From Pisaster brevispinus (lineage: Eukaryota > Echinodermata > Asteroidea > Forcipulatida > Asteriidae): 64,000 bases of DNA. The notes under the pieces are model-generated. The model was not told the origin of the DNA. It did not search any database and worked only from the letters and a program-made list of their open reading frames with translations. Position numbers and translations under genes: made by a program. The stretch lies in contig JAMKCF010000008.1 in NCBI GenBank assembly GCA_023634235.1, positions 22,004,500 through 22,068,499 on the forward strand. Direction: 5' to 3'. Below, piece by piece: positions 23,416 to 34,834 of the stretch. Position 1 is the stretch's first letter, and each line of letters starts with the position of its first letter.

Positions 23416-23589
23416 GGGCCCAATTTCATAGAGCTGCTTAAGCACAAAAACCAGCTAAGCACAACAAAATGATACTTACCAGAATAAGATTACCAGCCAA
23501 ACTACCATGACTGGTATCCTGCTCATTTCTGCTAAGCAGAAAAATGTTAAGCAATATTTTCTGCTTAAGCAGCTCTATGAAATTGGGCC
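23416..23589. mobile_element. Palindromic MITE, copy 2
   Basis: This is the second-unit counterpart of the MITE at 18,778-18,951, with the same inverted ends and the same position inside a SINE. Confidence 0.85.
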
Positions 23590-23850
23590 TAGAGTTTGAT
23601 TTGAGTCTCGGTCTTGATATTTGCGTCCTTACCTGCTTACATTCCTTAAGCAAGACACTTGAGCATTATCACTTCATGTTTTGGACGGGATGTAAAAAAG
23701 TGTTTTGTGTAATGAGTGTAGAAGAACCTAGTACACTTAATTGTAAAGAGAGGGGGTTTTCCCTAGTATTTGGGTTTGATTTGGCACTTAATCCAAACAA
23801 TACGCTGGCTTGTACATGGGGAGAACCATGAGTGGGGTGGGAATCCTTAC

Positions 23851-23958
23851 CTGTACATGGAAGGCTCTTGTGAGTTGGTAGCAGCTTTCCGCCTGCGTTG
23901 CTTCATTGTCTGTACCGTGGAATGCATGCAGAGCAAGATGTTGCACCTTCGTATAATC
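23851..23958 (-). pseudogene. CTR9: CTR9 exon, intact, copy 2
   Basis: It is identical to 19,213-19,320: 36 open codons, phase 0 at both ends. Confidence 0.88.
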
Positions 23959-24432
23959 CTAGATAATTACAAATAAAACTTGGTAAATGATGAATTAATC
24001 CTGGTTAATGACGAGTTAGTCCAGGTTAATTACAAATAAAGCTTTGTCGATGACAAATTCGTCCTTGTTAGTGACAAATTCATTCTGATTAGTGATGTGC
24101 TAAAACTGGTCAATGATAAAATTAAACCTGGCTATCATTCGATACTGAAAAGTATAACTATTAAACCTGGTTACGTGAAGTGAGTCATAACCGATAACCA
24201 ACAACCAATAACCAGTGACCAATATTAATAATCCATAACCAATAACTATGGGGGATGTGTTTAACTCCATGAGTTTGATTCTTTCCTGCAATTGGATAAT
24301 AGAAATTTGAAAATGAAAACCAACTTTTGGGGCTTTTTCAAAATCTAGACTTGGACTTCGCCATCAATCTTGGAGCAGTGTGCACTTTTGGCCTGAGCCG
24401 AGGTTTGGAAGTAGCTTCTTGAGGGACGTTAC

Positions 24433-24689
24433 CTTCTTAAAGAAGAAACGATTTGCAAGATGGTTGAGCACCATAGGGTTGCTGGAGTCTATCGTGTACG
24501 CCTTGGAGAGAAGCTGGACTCCAGTCCGTATGGAATCTGTTGCTTTACTGTCGATTTCTAGGATGGCAAGGCCAACGATGGTGCCCACACACTTCAGATC
24601 GAGTTCCAGGGCCCGCTAGAAGGCCAGGCGTGCTTTCTCCGGTTTGTTTAGCTTATTGAAGCAGTGGCCAATGCCAAGGCGAACAGCAG
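24433..24689 (-). pseudogene. CTR9: CTR9 exon with in-frame stop, full length
   Basis: The acceptor AACACAG and donor AAG then GTAACG enclose two bases plus 85 codons. It reads AVRLGIGHCFNKLNKPEKAR, then LAF, then a TAG stop at 24,616-24,618, then [20 protein letters not shown], then [20 protein letters not shown] and onward to [11 protein letters not shown]. The stop replaces a residue inside the LAF-x-RALEL motif. Everything else in the exon is conserved, so a single base change may be the only lesion here. Confidence 0.9.
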
Positions 24690-25031
24690 CTGTGTTTAAT
24701 AGTATCAAAAATATTAAAATGTCAATAACTGTCGTTGATCACTAGATGAATCCAGTAACAACTGAGAGACATCGCCGATGAAAAGTTCTGAAACTAGGAC
24801 CCCAATTCTAGGAGGCATGTTGAAACGATGGCTTTCCACTAGATTTCAAGGAGCTTTTACGAGCTGTACCCTCAGCACTAGAGAAGTACATCAAAGATAA
24901 TGGTTCTCTTAGGAAGAAAATAACAGCAATTTTCAGAGTATCTTATCTCCCAATATGTAGCATAATTTTATCCCTTTGGTTTCATATTCTCCAGAGTTGC
25001 CTCCTCCCCAGCAGTTTTCACATTTTTTTTA

Positions 25032-27370
25032 GTACACTCTAAAATTTTATTTGTCATTTGGGCTGATAAGTTAGTCAAAATGACAAAGTTTGCTCAGTCC
25101 GGAGTCTTTGACGAATACGTTGTGTGCAGAACAAATCTGTTTAGTACGTTGACAAATCCGCCATTGTCAGAAGTTGATAGTTTGGCTAAGTTTTATTAGT
25201 CATATGCTGTTACGAAAAGTAATTGGTCAAAAACAGCGGTTTTGACTAATATGTTAGAAAGTTTAATGACTAATCGGAATCAGTCAGCACTTTCATTTCT
25301 GACTAGGTTTTGTAAGTCACTTTGTGTGACTGAAACAAATTAGTCACAGTCATGCTTTCGACTTTTTTTGACTAATATTTATAATCATCTTCCCGCCCGA
25401 ATTACTCCCGCGAAAAAAAGTTGGACGGAACCCAAAAGCGACACGCTGATCAAGCTGGTACTCCTCCGACAGTGGTGTTCCGCATCCATAGCTAGTGTGT
25501 AGAGTGCATTCATGTCACGAAACAAAACTTTACTTCACACTTTGGTGTCTAACTTATGTACATGGATGCACTCTCCGGCAGCGCTGTGCAGCTATTCTGT
25601 AATACTAGACTGAACGTCTGTTGTTTTGATGGTGTAAACAAGCTCGTACTACTACTACAGTACTAGTGTAGAGACTAAAACAGGTAAGACTTATTTATCG
25701 TTGTTCAAGGGGTCTATAGATTTAAATGTAAAAAGTATTGTATTGTGAGGGAAGCTACAAGCCAGCTGTGTTTGTGTTAAATAAACATTTTTAAATAGTT
25801 ACCTCCCTCATCTTTCCCACAGTCTTCTAGTTTCCAATGTCACCATAAAACGTCTCCTCCTCCGGGTTTATGATTCTTACCGATCCAAAGCTCAATATTT
25901 TGTACAGGTGCCAAGCTAAATATTATTTAATTTATTTAATTTTTCTAATTACAGTCAGAGGGAAGACCATCTATCATAATTCAAGGGGATGGAACGAGTC
26001 AACTCGAATTCATTTCATCTTGAAATTGATGGTGTTGTTGTGTGTTCTTCTGAAGACCTGCTGTCCGCTATCAGCATGTATCTTGCAGGATTTTATGTCT
26101 TCAACCTGGCCCACCCTTCCTGTCTTATTTTTTTTGACATTCTACCAGAAGGTAATTCTAAACATTCAGGATAATTTGAAGCCTGCACTGCTAAACTGGG
26201 GTGTTAAAATTGACACCAGGGTGTTGCCACATATAGATACCCCAAAAAGATTCAAAATTAACATCAAAGGGTGTTAAAATATATGAAATTGGGCCCAGGT
26301 CTGCATCAGTCTGTTGGACACCTTGACTTGTCCTTTTGCTGAATGTTTATTGCATTGTAAAGAAGGTTCCACACTTAAAACTTCAAGTTTGTATGAGTTT
26401 ACTTGTTACATCCACATTCGAATAGTGCAGCATTGGAGAGCTACTTGTATTGTACAGTAGGGGGAGGGGGGCTTGTAATAGGTTGGTCTAATAATGTAAT
26501 GAAGTAAAATCTCAATTTTATCGCACTTTCTGGAGAAACAACCCTTCGGTGCTGTACAATTTGTTGACTTGACATTGTAAATATTGGTCCCGTCATTGGT
26601 AATTGAATTTGTAGTTTTTATTTGTTTATTTGTTTTTTAATCTATGTGATTTGTACTGATGAAGTTGATTGTTGAGTTTGCCATAGTTGTATTGATCCAA
26701 TTTACTTTTAGAATAATGTGATTTGTATTGTTGCAGTTGAAAGAGCAGTGAATTTTATTTATTAAACTACTTTTATGAAATGTTGAATCATTTGTCCTAT
26801 TGTCTTTCTTACAGGCTTGAGTATATGATCATCCATTATCATCAGACCCATTGGCAAATCCCAGGAGCAGCATTTGTGGTTCCGCAATACCCTTCACATT
26901 CAGCTTTCTTGTGATCCCTCTTCAACCTCATTTACCAAAAGCCAGCAGTGTCCCCCCCCCCCCCCCCCCCCCCGTCCAGTTCCCTGGGATTTGCCACTGC
27001 TGTTACTAATGTGTTGTCAGGTTTTGATATGACTAGTTTTAATTTGTTGCAGCTATTTTTTTTAATGACTAATGTGTATTTAGTCAGACATTGGGTTACA
27101 TGACTAGTTTTAATTTGTTGCAGCTAATTTTTTTAATGACTAATGTGTAATTAGTCAGACATTGGGTTACTAAGCGCGAAAGTCACTTGACTATAGATTA
27201 GTCGTATGAGACAGGTTTCTCCTCTTGTCACACGACAAATATTTTCAAGTCGGATCTGACAAATTGTTACTAGTCATGGCCTTCATTTGACTTGTTTTAG
27301 TAAGTCGTATGAGACATTGCGCAGGACAATTTTTTTTTAGTCAATTTGACAAATTAAATTTTAGAGTGTA
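25032..27370. mobile_element. 2.3-kb TIR element with decayed internal frame
   Basis: The left end TACACTCTAAAATTTTATTT then GTCA is mirrored at the right by TGACAAATTAAATTTTAGAG then TGTA. Words such as TTAGTCA and GACTAAT recur through both flanks. The interior contains a decayed open segment at about 25,938-26,180. A 22-base C run lies at 26,952-26,973. A direct duplication of about 60 bp, AATTTGTTGCAGCTA through ATTGGGTTAC, lies near 27,040-27,175. No transposase is recognised. Confidence 0.7.
25938..26190 (+). pseudogene. Decayed C-terminal segment of a transposon-associated protein
   Basis: After a CTAATTACAG acceptor-like site, one frame gives GRPSIIIQGD, another gives NSFHLEIDGVVVCSSEDLLS then AISMYLAGFYVFNLAHPSC, and a third gives LTFYQKVILNIQDN. 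The pattern xxFNxAYPxxLxxxxxFxQKxLLNIxD is one I associate with C-terminal ends of many uncharacterised, possibly transposon-derived, animal proteins. The three segments in different frames show decay. The family assignment is from memory and uncertain. Confidence 0.4.
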
Positions 27371-27374
27371 GTTA

Positions 27375-27614
27375 CTTATCTCAACTTCTGTCTTGTCAGA
27401 TTATTTGTCCCCATCTTTGTCTTGTAATAATTAATTAACTAAGTTAACTATTTCATTAATTAATTAAGTTTTTTTCTTTCTTTTTCTTGTTTTCTTCTAA
27501 AGGCACTCCACTACAAGCCTTGGCTTATGAGGATCGTGCCTCCAAAATATTGTCTTTTGCATTCTGTTATATGCACTGTTAAGAATGGAAATAAATGTTA
27601 TATTGAATTGAATT
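27375..27614 (+). mobile_element. Retroposon 3' tail
   Basis: The stretch CTTGGCTTATGAGGATCGTG then GGAAATAAATGTTATATTGA ends in ATTGAATTGAATTG, a short-repeat tail after an AATAAA. This resembles the 3' terminus of a CR1-like retroposon. It abuts the 25.0-27.4 kb element. Low sequence length limits confidence. Confidence 0.35.
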
Positions 27615-27721
27615 GGCAGACGTAAAAAGTCTCAACTCGGGCAAAAGTCTGAAATTTCTCATCCCTGAAGAGTTTCTCTTCAATAAAGGAACAACTTGGA
27701 GACAGCTGATTAAGATTGCAC

Positions 27722-27811
27722 CTGGGCAGCTAGGGTTTGTCCTCAGAGCCTTCTTGTAGAACGCCAACGCTCCTCGGTAGTCTTTCTTATTGAAGGTTAT
27801 ACAAGCTTTTC
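27722..27811 (-). pseudogene. CTR9: CTR9 exon, intact, most upstream found
   Basis: The acceptor CTTTAG and donor CCCAG then GTGCAA enclose [20 protein letters not shown] then [10 protein letters not shown]. It joins the 24.7-kb exon in phase. Searching upstream by eye to 33 kb I found no exon for the CTR9 N-terminal 150 or so residues, so the copy appears 5' truncated, unless a long intron places them outside. Confidence 0.88.
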
Positions 27812-27814
27812 CTA

Positions 27815-29640
27815 AAGGAAGTGGAAAATTGCAGACCAGGAAACTTAAATTTCTTGATGCTGTATAACTGAAGTTTTAACATGCAGTTTGGATTAAAAAG
27901 GGGAAACAAAGAACAAGTTTTGCAATTGTCTTGATTCTGTAGAACTGAAATTATAACATGCACCTTTGATTAAAAGGGAAAATTATTTTGTTTGAAATTT
28001 TTTAGATCATCTCAACCAAATGTCCATATCATTGCTTTTGTGACCTTTTGCGCTAGTGCTCTACACTCTCTCTTTATTTTCCAATTTTGTGCTAGCAGTT
28101 TGCTCGATTGTCATGGCGATGCAAACAGTGATGAATCAATTTGTTTACACCCATTTCCCTTGAAACACAGATGCATTAAAGTGCTACCCAAACTAAATAA
28201 GTATTATTAACAAAGTGAAAAACCTCAATTGTATGAACTTTCGTAGAACAAAGATGTGACATCAGGAAATGATATGCCACAACATATGTAACTATAATCA
28301 ATCAATGAATCAATTCATGAAAAACCTATCCACATAATTTCAGATGTTCATATGTTAACAGCTTAATAAGCAACAATTGTGGGAAATGAGAAATGAATAG
28401 TGACCATCTTGCTCATGAAAAATTGGGGACAAATACAACTTTTTTCATCATTTTTCTGTAAACATAGGATCTAAGTTGCCTTTAGAAAATAAATATTCTT
28501 GATTAAAAAACCTTGGCTTGATGTACATGTTGATTATGATTGAAATGCTTAAAGCCAAGTAAAAGTAAAAAACATACCTGCTGGAGATGGAATGGAAAGT
28601 CAAATACTGTCGGTTCTGCATGGGCTCTTAGTCACATTGTTAAACCGGGTCCTACTAAATACCATCAACATGAATTACACCGTCTACACACCGTCAACAC
28701 GCAGTCAACATATCCAAAAAACGTTATAATTCAGCAGAAGCAGTTTTGGAACCTTAAATACTGGTCAATTCGACATTTGGCTTAACAACAGGAGGTTAAA
28801 TGTCTAAAATTTGCCATTTTCAGTTCACAAAAAACTCTCCTAATGAGCAGCTCTACGAAATCAGCAGCTATTTTGCCTCGGAGGAGGGCGGACCATACCA
28901 TTACACTAAAGGGACACTAATATCACACAACACACCGATACAGGGCAGTCGTTACGTGTGAATCTGGCAAAAGGATACCCGGGGCAAGAAATAAAATAAT
29001 ACGCAGGCCGTGAGGGGCCCCAGAAGATCAGGACTTAGGGCCTACATTTGAACGATGAAGTTAGGCATTTTGAATAACTACAAAATCTCCTGCCACACAC
29101 AGCGTGGTTCACACGCATACACGACGGTCAATGCTGGAGACTCACTGATTGTGTACGCGTTCACTTTAATTACAAAAAGTAATATGTTTAATTCCTAAGA
29201 TAAATAAATAGATCAATATTAATAATAATAAAATAAATTAATGCCCCACTGTAAAGTATATTACGTTAGGCTAGTAGTACTTAGTTTTCATGTCATGATT
29301 TTAACTTAAGTGAGGCCATGAATGATCATGATGAATCAGCTGATGAATGATCTGACATGTCTGATGCTAACCATGGATTTCCTTCCTCCATGTGCTAACG
29401 TACGGGGTACGAATAAGATCATGATAAGATGTATCCGACCTCCACTTTTTCACCCTTTTTCCAAACGTAATCTTTTTTTGCACAGGTAAGATTACATATG
29501 AGGTATTACGAGTGAAAACGTGGCAGTCAGTTACAACATCTTTTCTGTCATTCTCAAAAATATGTAATTTGTTTTCTAATTTTACAGGCACGTGTCATCC
29601 CATGAGGCATGACTGAGGCATGACAGCTACTTTGCGACAT
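27815..29640. other. No recognised gene
   Basis: An 81-codon frame at 28,540-28,785 has no protein-like features. A short GCAGCTCTACGAAAT near 28,850 resembles a MITE end. An AT-rich ATTAATAATAATAAAATAAA run is at 29,215-29,240. I see no exon. Confidence 0.45.
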
Positions 29641-29649
29641 GTATACTGA

Positions 29650-30680
29650 ATGGCAAACTTAAGGAAAAGACCTCGAATCAACTATCGTGAACTTGCAAGT
29701 GGCCATCACTTCGATACAACAGTGTAAAACCTGAGTCGTGGTCATCTTCGATTTGTACCCTCTTATTGACTCAAAATTAGAAGACCGCATCTTAAAAGTA
29801 TACGTTCACTACACTGGTTGGCAAAAGAAGTACGAAGAATGGAGGGATGCTGCTGATGTTATAGACATTCCTGCAGAGTTCCTTTCTTCTGATGAGGCAG
29901 CAACAAAACTGTTCTACAAAAATCTCCAATTTGTTATTAAGCTGCTACATGGTCAACGAAAGGTAAACAGTTTCATTGAACTTCGTTTGCTGTCGTAAAA
30001 GACATCTACGAGGACTTAAGTCGGTTCGCGCAACCCCATCCATCGAAAAAAGAAACTGTTATTGTGAACAACTTTCAGGACTTTAGTCAAGTTCTAGGGT
30101 ACCAGCAGGGCTCGAATTTGACACTGGACCGCAGGCCCGAGGCCAGTGATTTTAGTGTCGGGCCAGTAAACTTATGACTGTACAAGTCCGGAGGTCTTGT
30201 GTTTTTTAATAATAACACGTCACTGTATTTTTAAATTAAACTGATCAATTGAGTATTGAAGTATTACCCACAAGAAAAACTTGATAATTCTTCTCTTAGT
30301 GCTTGGTACAAAAAACAGCTCAAATGTGAAACTGTGTAGAGTGTTCTTTTCATTTTGACTCCGGTCTTGTAACAAATGTTCTGGTCCAGTAAAAGTTTTG
30401 AGCTACAAGCCCAGGGGTCTTGTGGATTTTTTCCCCAAATTCGAGCCCTGACCAGTGGTACTACCGTATGTTTAATAAGGCCGGGGACTTTTCCTACATC
30501 AGGGAAGGGACATCGTCATTCCATCTTGTTGAACGGAAACCCCTTGAAGAGTATTCTGTTGAAGAAACTCCACACTTCAAGCACCAAGGATTTTCACTTC
30601 TCCTGAAATTTCAACGCCAGCTTGGCAACAAGAAGGACTTCCAAAACTTTGTTTCAAACATCAATGTTCAAAATGAGTGA
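29650..30680 (+). pseudogene. Chromo-barrel-like protein gene, frameshifted and split by a MITE
   Basis: An ATG at 29,650 opens MANLRKRPRINYRELASGHH, which stops at 29,725. The next open segment contains YPLIDSKLEDRILKV then YVHYTGWQKKYEEWRDAADV, resembling a chromo-barrel or Tudor-knot domain (HYxGWxxxxDEW). It continues to LLHGQRK, then shifts frame near 29,985 into VKDIYEDLSRFAQPHPSKK and VLGYQ. A MITE at 30,106-30,450 follows. The frame then resumes exactly as WYYRMFNKAGDFSYIREG to a stop after NINVQNE at 30,680. A poly(A) signal AATAAA is at 31,121. The absence of introns suggests a retrocopy or a transposon-derived family; I do not recognise the protein beyond the one domain. Confidence 0.6.
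30106..30450 (+). mobile_element. Complete MITE with 14-bp TIRs and 5-bp target duplication
   Basis: It begins CAGGGCTCGAATTT (30,106-30,119) and ends AAATTCGAGCCCTG (30,437-30,450), perfect inverted complements. ACCAG directly precedes it and follows it, a 5-bp target-site duplication. Removing the element plus one ACCAG joins Gly-Tyr-Gln directly to Trp-Tyr-Tyr of the host frame. The interior is AT-rich and non-coding. This copy defines the family seen in fragments across the window. Confidence 0.9.
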
Positions 30681-30689
30681 CTCCTATAA

Positions 30690-32089
30690 AGCTTAACTCC
30701 TATTGATGTGTAAGTGTAACTTTCACCATGGTCAAGTTGAGCACTGTATGGATTGAGACAGTAACTGCTCTTGCCTGTGTTGTTTTGCTTGTGCAAGGGC
30801 TACCACAGGCTAGTTCAGAATAACACATGTTGTAAATCTTGAGGTAAACAACTTATTACTATATAATATTGCCATCAAGGGTCACAGTTTAATATGATTC
30901 AAAGGTTTACTTATGCATACACTTGCCATTGTGGAACTCTTGTAAAGTTGTAATGAAGTTACATGTATTTCTGTATCTACCAAACAAGTTGCTATTATGG
31001 TTTTTAAAATTGTCAGAAATGTTTCACTCAGCTAACATGCCAAAGCCTCAGTATGTTCTATACTTAAGTAAATTGATATTATGTTTTGTAGCTGTTATAT
31101 ATTTTCATTGTTGTGTATTTAATAAAATGTACTTTGCCAGCCTTGAAACACAAGCAACTTACATTGTGTGTAGTTTTGTTTATTGGAGTTAGACCTTGTA
31201 ATTTACCCGTCTGCCAAAATGGACTCGTCCGTTTTGACCACAAGGGCATGGTCTACACACATGGGCTATATGCATAATACATGAATGTGTGTTGACATCG
31301 TTCAGTGGATGTGTGGTGTAGTCAGAAGGTCACGCACACACACAACTGATTATTTGAGACTGACTGCAATGAAACTTTTCCATATGTAGAACAAAATGTT
31401 TACATTAATGATTCTGTTCATATAAGTTTTTCCAGTTAAACCTTCCGATAAAAAAAAGTGCATGAATTTACCATTTTAGAAACATGCGTTGAAGTTTTAG
31501 AGTTGACGCTGCGGAAGTTTGGACACAGATGTTTAATAGCAACGGCTGTTTTGAAGCTGTGAAATAACTTTTCATTGGTCTGAATTTCAACTAAAAAATG
31601 ACGTTGGAAAAACTTGTCCAATCAGAAAAATTGTTAGAGCAGTGTTTTGGTCAGGATGTACACTTCCCAAATCCGTTTTGAACTAAGCAATTAGCCGTCG
31701 GGTTGCTGAAATAAGTTAACATAAGAGCCCTCATGTGGCTAGATTAGGTAGACTTTAGGAATTTCTCCATACAAAATTGACCAAGACTGGACGTAAAACC
31801 CTCAAAATGACGTGGCAAAATGTTTTCTGAATGTAAAATAAATATGACATGACGAAGGAGTAGATATTCAAGACTATTTTACCGTTTTGAACTAGTTTGT
31901 ACGATAAAGGGTTCCAGAGATATGATTGCATTTATCCACCAAACTTGTGTTTTCCAGTAAATTTGTACCCGTAACGAATGCGCGCGCGAACCGGCGAATG
32001 TATTCAACAGAAAGTTTACATGACAAATTCATATGTCAGCCTGAAATTCCCCTAAAATAAACATTCACGAAAAATAGATAGATACTTAC
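30690..32089. other. 3' flank of the decayed gene, otherwise no recognised feature
   Basis: It contains the AATAAA at 31,121 and AT-rich non-coding sequence. No exon consistent with the rest of a THAP domain was found on the minus strand here. Confidence 0.45.
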
Positions 32090-32157
32090 AGATGGTATGT
32101 CTTTCCACATCCACGGGAGTATCTGTTAGTGCAGTTTAATGCCGCACAAGTAGGCAT
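32090..32157 (-). CDS. First exon of a THAP-domain protein (partial)
   Basis: An ATG at 32,157 begins MPTCAALNCTNRYSRGCGKT then YH, ending at a strong donor (CT then GTAAGT). The M-P-x-C-x-A-x-x-C-x-N-R pattern with an aromatic-His near residue 22 is the start of the C2CH zinc-coordinating THAP DNA-binding domain, found in P-element-type transposases and cellular transcription regulators. The remaining domain should lie in an exon at lower coordinates, but I could not find it within about 2 kb. It may be a real gene with a distant exon 2 or an orphan exon. Confidence 0.55.
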
Positions 32158-33061
32158 TTTGCTAAATAATTTCGACTAAAGACAGGATTATCTGCACAGA
32201 TGCGCATGCCCCACGCTGTTTGTGTGGTTGTTACGGGTGTTTCAAAATGGCGTCTACTGAGCTGCGGTGACTTCAATAAGAAAATTAAAACACATGCAGT
32301 ACAGGGAGGTGAAAAAACTCTCATTTGGCTACTTTCTGTCGGTGAATCCCTTATTTTATCCGAACGAAAACTGAAAAACTGGTTATAAATTAACAATTTT
32401 TGTTTGAGAATATTGACATTCTATAGCTATAAAATCATTCCAAAACTTTAAACAAAGAAAACAACATCGGTGAATGCTAGAAAATAAGCCAGAGACAATA
32501 TGCGTATGCGGATGTCTTCTTGTTATGTAGGGCCTACTTGATTGATAGGCTTTAAATAATACTAAAACATATTTTGAAAAGAATTTGTAGCCTACTCTTC
32601 GTTTTAAGTTAAAGTGTAAGTTAAAGCCCAGAGTCTTGAAGACTGTTACACTGGGCACACCAAACTTTTGAGCTGTCTAATTTGGTCCTCTAATCAGTGG
32701 TTAATTACGCACAGTTATAACAACCCCATTTTCCATCTATACGGTATCCCATGAAAACTGGAACGTTGACGATCACCACATGGTAAATCTGTTCGTAAAA
32801 CACCTGGATTTTATATCCCTCTATAAAACATTTTTACTTTCAAGTGCTGGTTTTCCCATTTTTTCTATTAACAACCCTCCAGCCAACCCGTTCACTCTTT
32901 TATCTTCATAGGACCTACACCTCTTCTTACCTATTAGTCCAGGGGCTTAATGAAAAAATCGTGACACGCCGGATTAAAGCACCAAACTTTGCACACTTGT
33001 TTTAGGGGTCCCATAGAAGCATAATTATTAGATAGGGGGGTTCCTGGTCTGTCATCTCCGA

Positions 33062-33307
33062 GCCCAAATTCATGGCTCTGCTTACCGCCGAACTCTGCGC
33101 TTACAATCACCATTCTCCGCTTACTCTGCAGGCACCGAATTTCTCCGCTAGCTGTGTAAGCCAAGAATGTCTTGAAATGTGGAGTACGCACGCGCACAAG
33201 CAAAATTCTCTGCTAACCCGTGAAATATGCTTGACGTAAGCAAAGAACTCCCTGCTTCCATAAGCGCCGATTCTTTGCTTACGGTAAGCAGAGCCATGAA
33301 ATTGGGC
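33062..33307. mobile_element. Palindromic MITE, GCCCAAATTCATGGCTCTGC family
   Basis: GCCCAAATTCATGGCTCTGC then TTACCG at the left mirrors CGGTAAGCAGAGCCATGAAA then TTGGGC at the right, about 26 bp with one mismatch. The ends resemble the GGCCCAATTTCAT MITEs elsewhere in the window but the subterminal sequence differs, so it is a sister subfamily. It has no coding content. Confidence 0.85.
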
Positions 33308-33721
33308 CAGGTCAGTAAACTAAAGGGATCAACTTTTTCCACATATAGCTTTGCCAGTGAGTGTCTGAAATAGAAGCTATATGGTCATTTGTTATCAGTT
33401 TTAATGATTTGTGGAAGCAGCCCTCTATTGGTGAAAAATTGACAGGCAGTATTATAATACCACATGAACTTTGACGTCATTCTGACCTTGATCTAGGTCA
33501 CCCAAACCGGGCTTCCGTTTCTCTGTCCCTATACCAACCTCCCACCCCCATTCTCTGCTTCGTAACCACTGTTTAACCTGACCATCGGCTCCAAGTTTGT
33601 CAAAAACACGACCTGACCTTGCCTACTATTCTACACAATCAGCAGACTTCAACCCGTGGCAGTGTCACAACACATGCGCAGGCGCATGGCATCATGTTGG
33701 TCGATGGTCCGTTAGACGTGG

Positions 33722-34133
33722 CGTGTCGTGGCCGAGCGGATAAGAGCACCGGACTCAAGCTCTGGTGTTTCCGACTCAGCAGGGTGTGGGTTCGAGTCCC
33801 GGTCGCGACACTTGTGTCCTTAAGCAAGACACTTAACCATTATTGCTTCGTCCTTCGGATGGGACGTAAAGCCGTTGGCCCCGTGTGTTGTGTAATGCAC
33901 GTAAAAGAACCCAGTACACTTATCGAAAAGAGAAGGGGTTCGCCCCGGTATTCCTGGTTTGATTGGCTGCATATTGCACCACAGCACCTTGTAAACCATT
34001 ACATGGTGCTATGTAAAAGAGTAGGTATCATACTTCAAATGAAGCCCCACATACCTTGCAGGAAATTAATGTTGAAGCGCCTTGAGCGTCACTGAGTGAC
34101 GGATATGAGCGCTATATAAGCCATTATTATTAG
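33722..34133 (+). mobile_element. Full-length tRNA-Leu-derived SINE
   Basis: The head GTCGTGGCCGAGCGGATAAG, the anticodon arm CCGGACTCAAGCTCTGG (CAA anticodon, class II type) and GGGTTCGAGTCCC form a tRNA-Leu-like promoter with A and B boxes. The body contains TTAAGCAAGACACTTAACCA, GGATGGGACGTAAAGCCGTT and CACAGCACCTTGTAAACCAT. It ends with AAGCCATTATTATTA. Related copies are at 18.7, 23.4, 54.6, 55.4 and 59.2 kb. Confidence 0.85.
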
Positions 34134-34532
34134 ATGTCGAGTACTTACACGCTTGCAAACCACAAACGATCATTGCAACTCTATCGTGCTTACTGCAAAA
34201 ACATCATACTAAAACGGCTCAGGACTTTATTGTTGCAACTAGAGACACGGGAAGGAGGCTGGACCTCTATTTAAAAAGGACGAGCACCACCAGAACACAC
34301 CAACAACAAAAAACACCACGATGACGTCACAAATTATAAAACAATCTCCTGTACTATTTTTAATCCTCCAGCACACAATACACAATACACAGCAATGACT
34401 TATTATTAATGGCAATACAACAATATCTAAAAACAAATAATTATGCATGGATAAAATATCCTCAGCAAAAACCTATTACAAGTTGGCTCTAAAAATCATG
34501 GATGAACTACTACATTAAAAAAATAGTTAGTG

Positions 34533-34571
34533 GCCTGACGTTTTGACCTCAGCAGAGTCTTTCTCAAAGGC
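34533..34571 (-). ncRNA. Degenerate hammerhead-like motif of a PLE
   Basis: The minus strand reads GCC, TTTGAGA, AGACTC-TGCTGA-GGTC, AAAAC, GTC, AGGC. It corresponds to the better motif at 47,905-47,943, but the core GAAA has become AAAA and stem II is weakened, so it is predicted inactive. Confidence 0.45.
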
Positions 34572-34834
34572 TAAATGACAAGACTACAAACATAAACAGG
34601 TAACAACATAACAATACAGGTGTAAAGAAGCAGTCGAGTGGACATAGATGTTAGAAATGAAAGCAAACAGAGAGGGAGGCAGGATGAACAGAGAGGAGGA
34701 AAACAAAAGGGGGTTGGGGGAGGGGCTGGTTTGACCACAAAAGGTAAGGAAAACAAAGGACAAAATAAATGATTTGAAGAGGGAGAGAAAACTTTTTAAG
34801 GCTTTGCATGTGTGAAGTATAAATATACATGTAT

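Larger units (their letters stand above)
19865..24502. repeat. Tandem segmental duplication, copy 2 (4,638 bp)
   Basis: The corresponding positions are offset by 4,639 bp in the first part and 4,638 bp after the poly(A)/TA tract near 22,330. At its right end the sequence continues uninterrupted into the rest of the CTR9 exon, so this copy carries the ancestral right junction, and copy 1 carries the ancestral left junction. Confidence 0.95.

Noticed and set aside
25870..26277. 135-codon plus-strand frame as a gene
   Set aside because: The protein-like content switches among three frames inside it, so the continuous frame is not the coding one.
33722..33810. tRNA-Leu gene
   Set aside because: The head is tRNA-like, but the SINE body continues for over 300 bp and occurs in several copies.
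33619..34095. 158-codon plus-strand frame
   Set aside because: It is the translation of a SINE, including its tRNA-like head.
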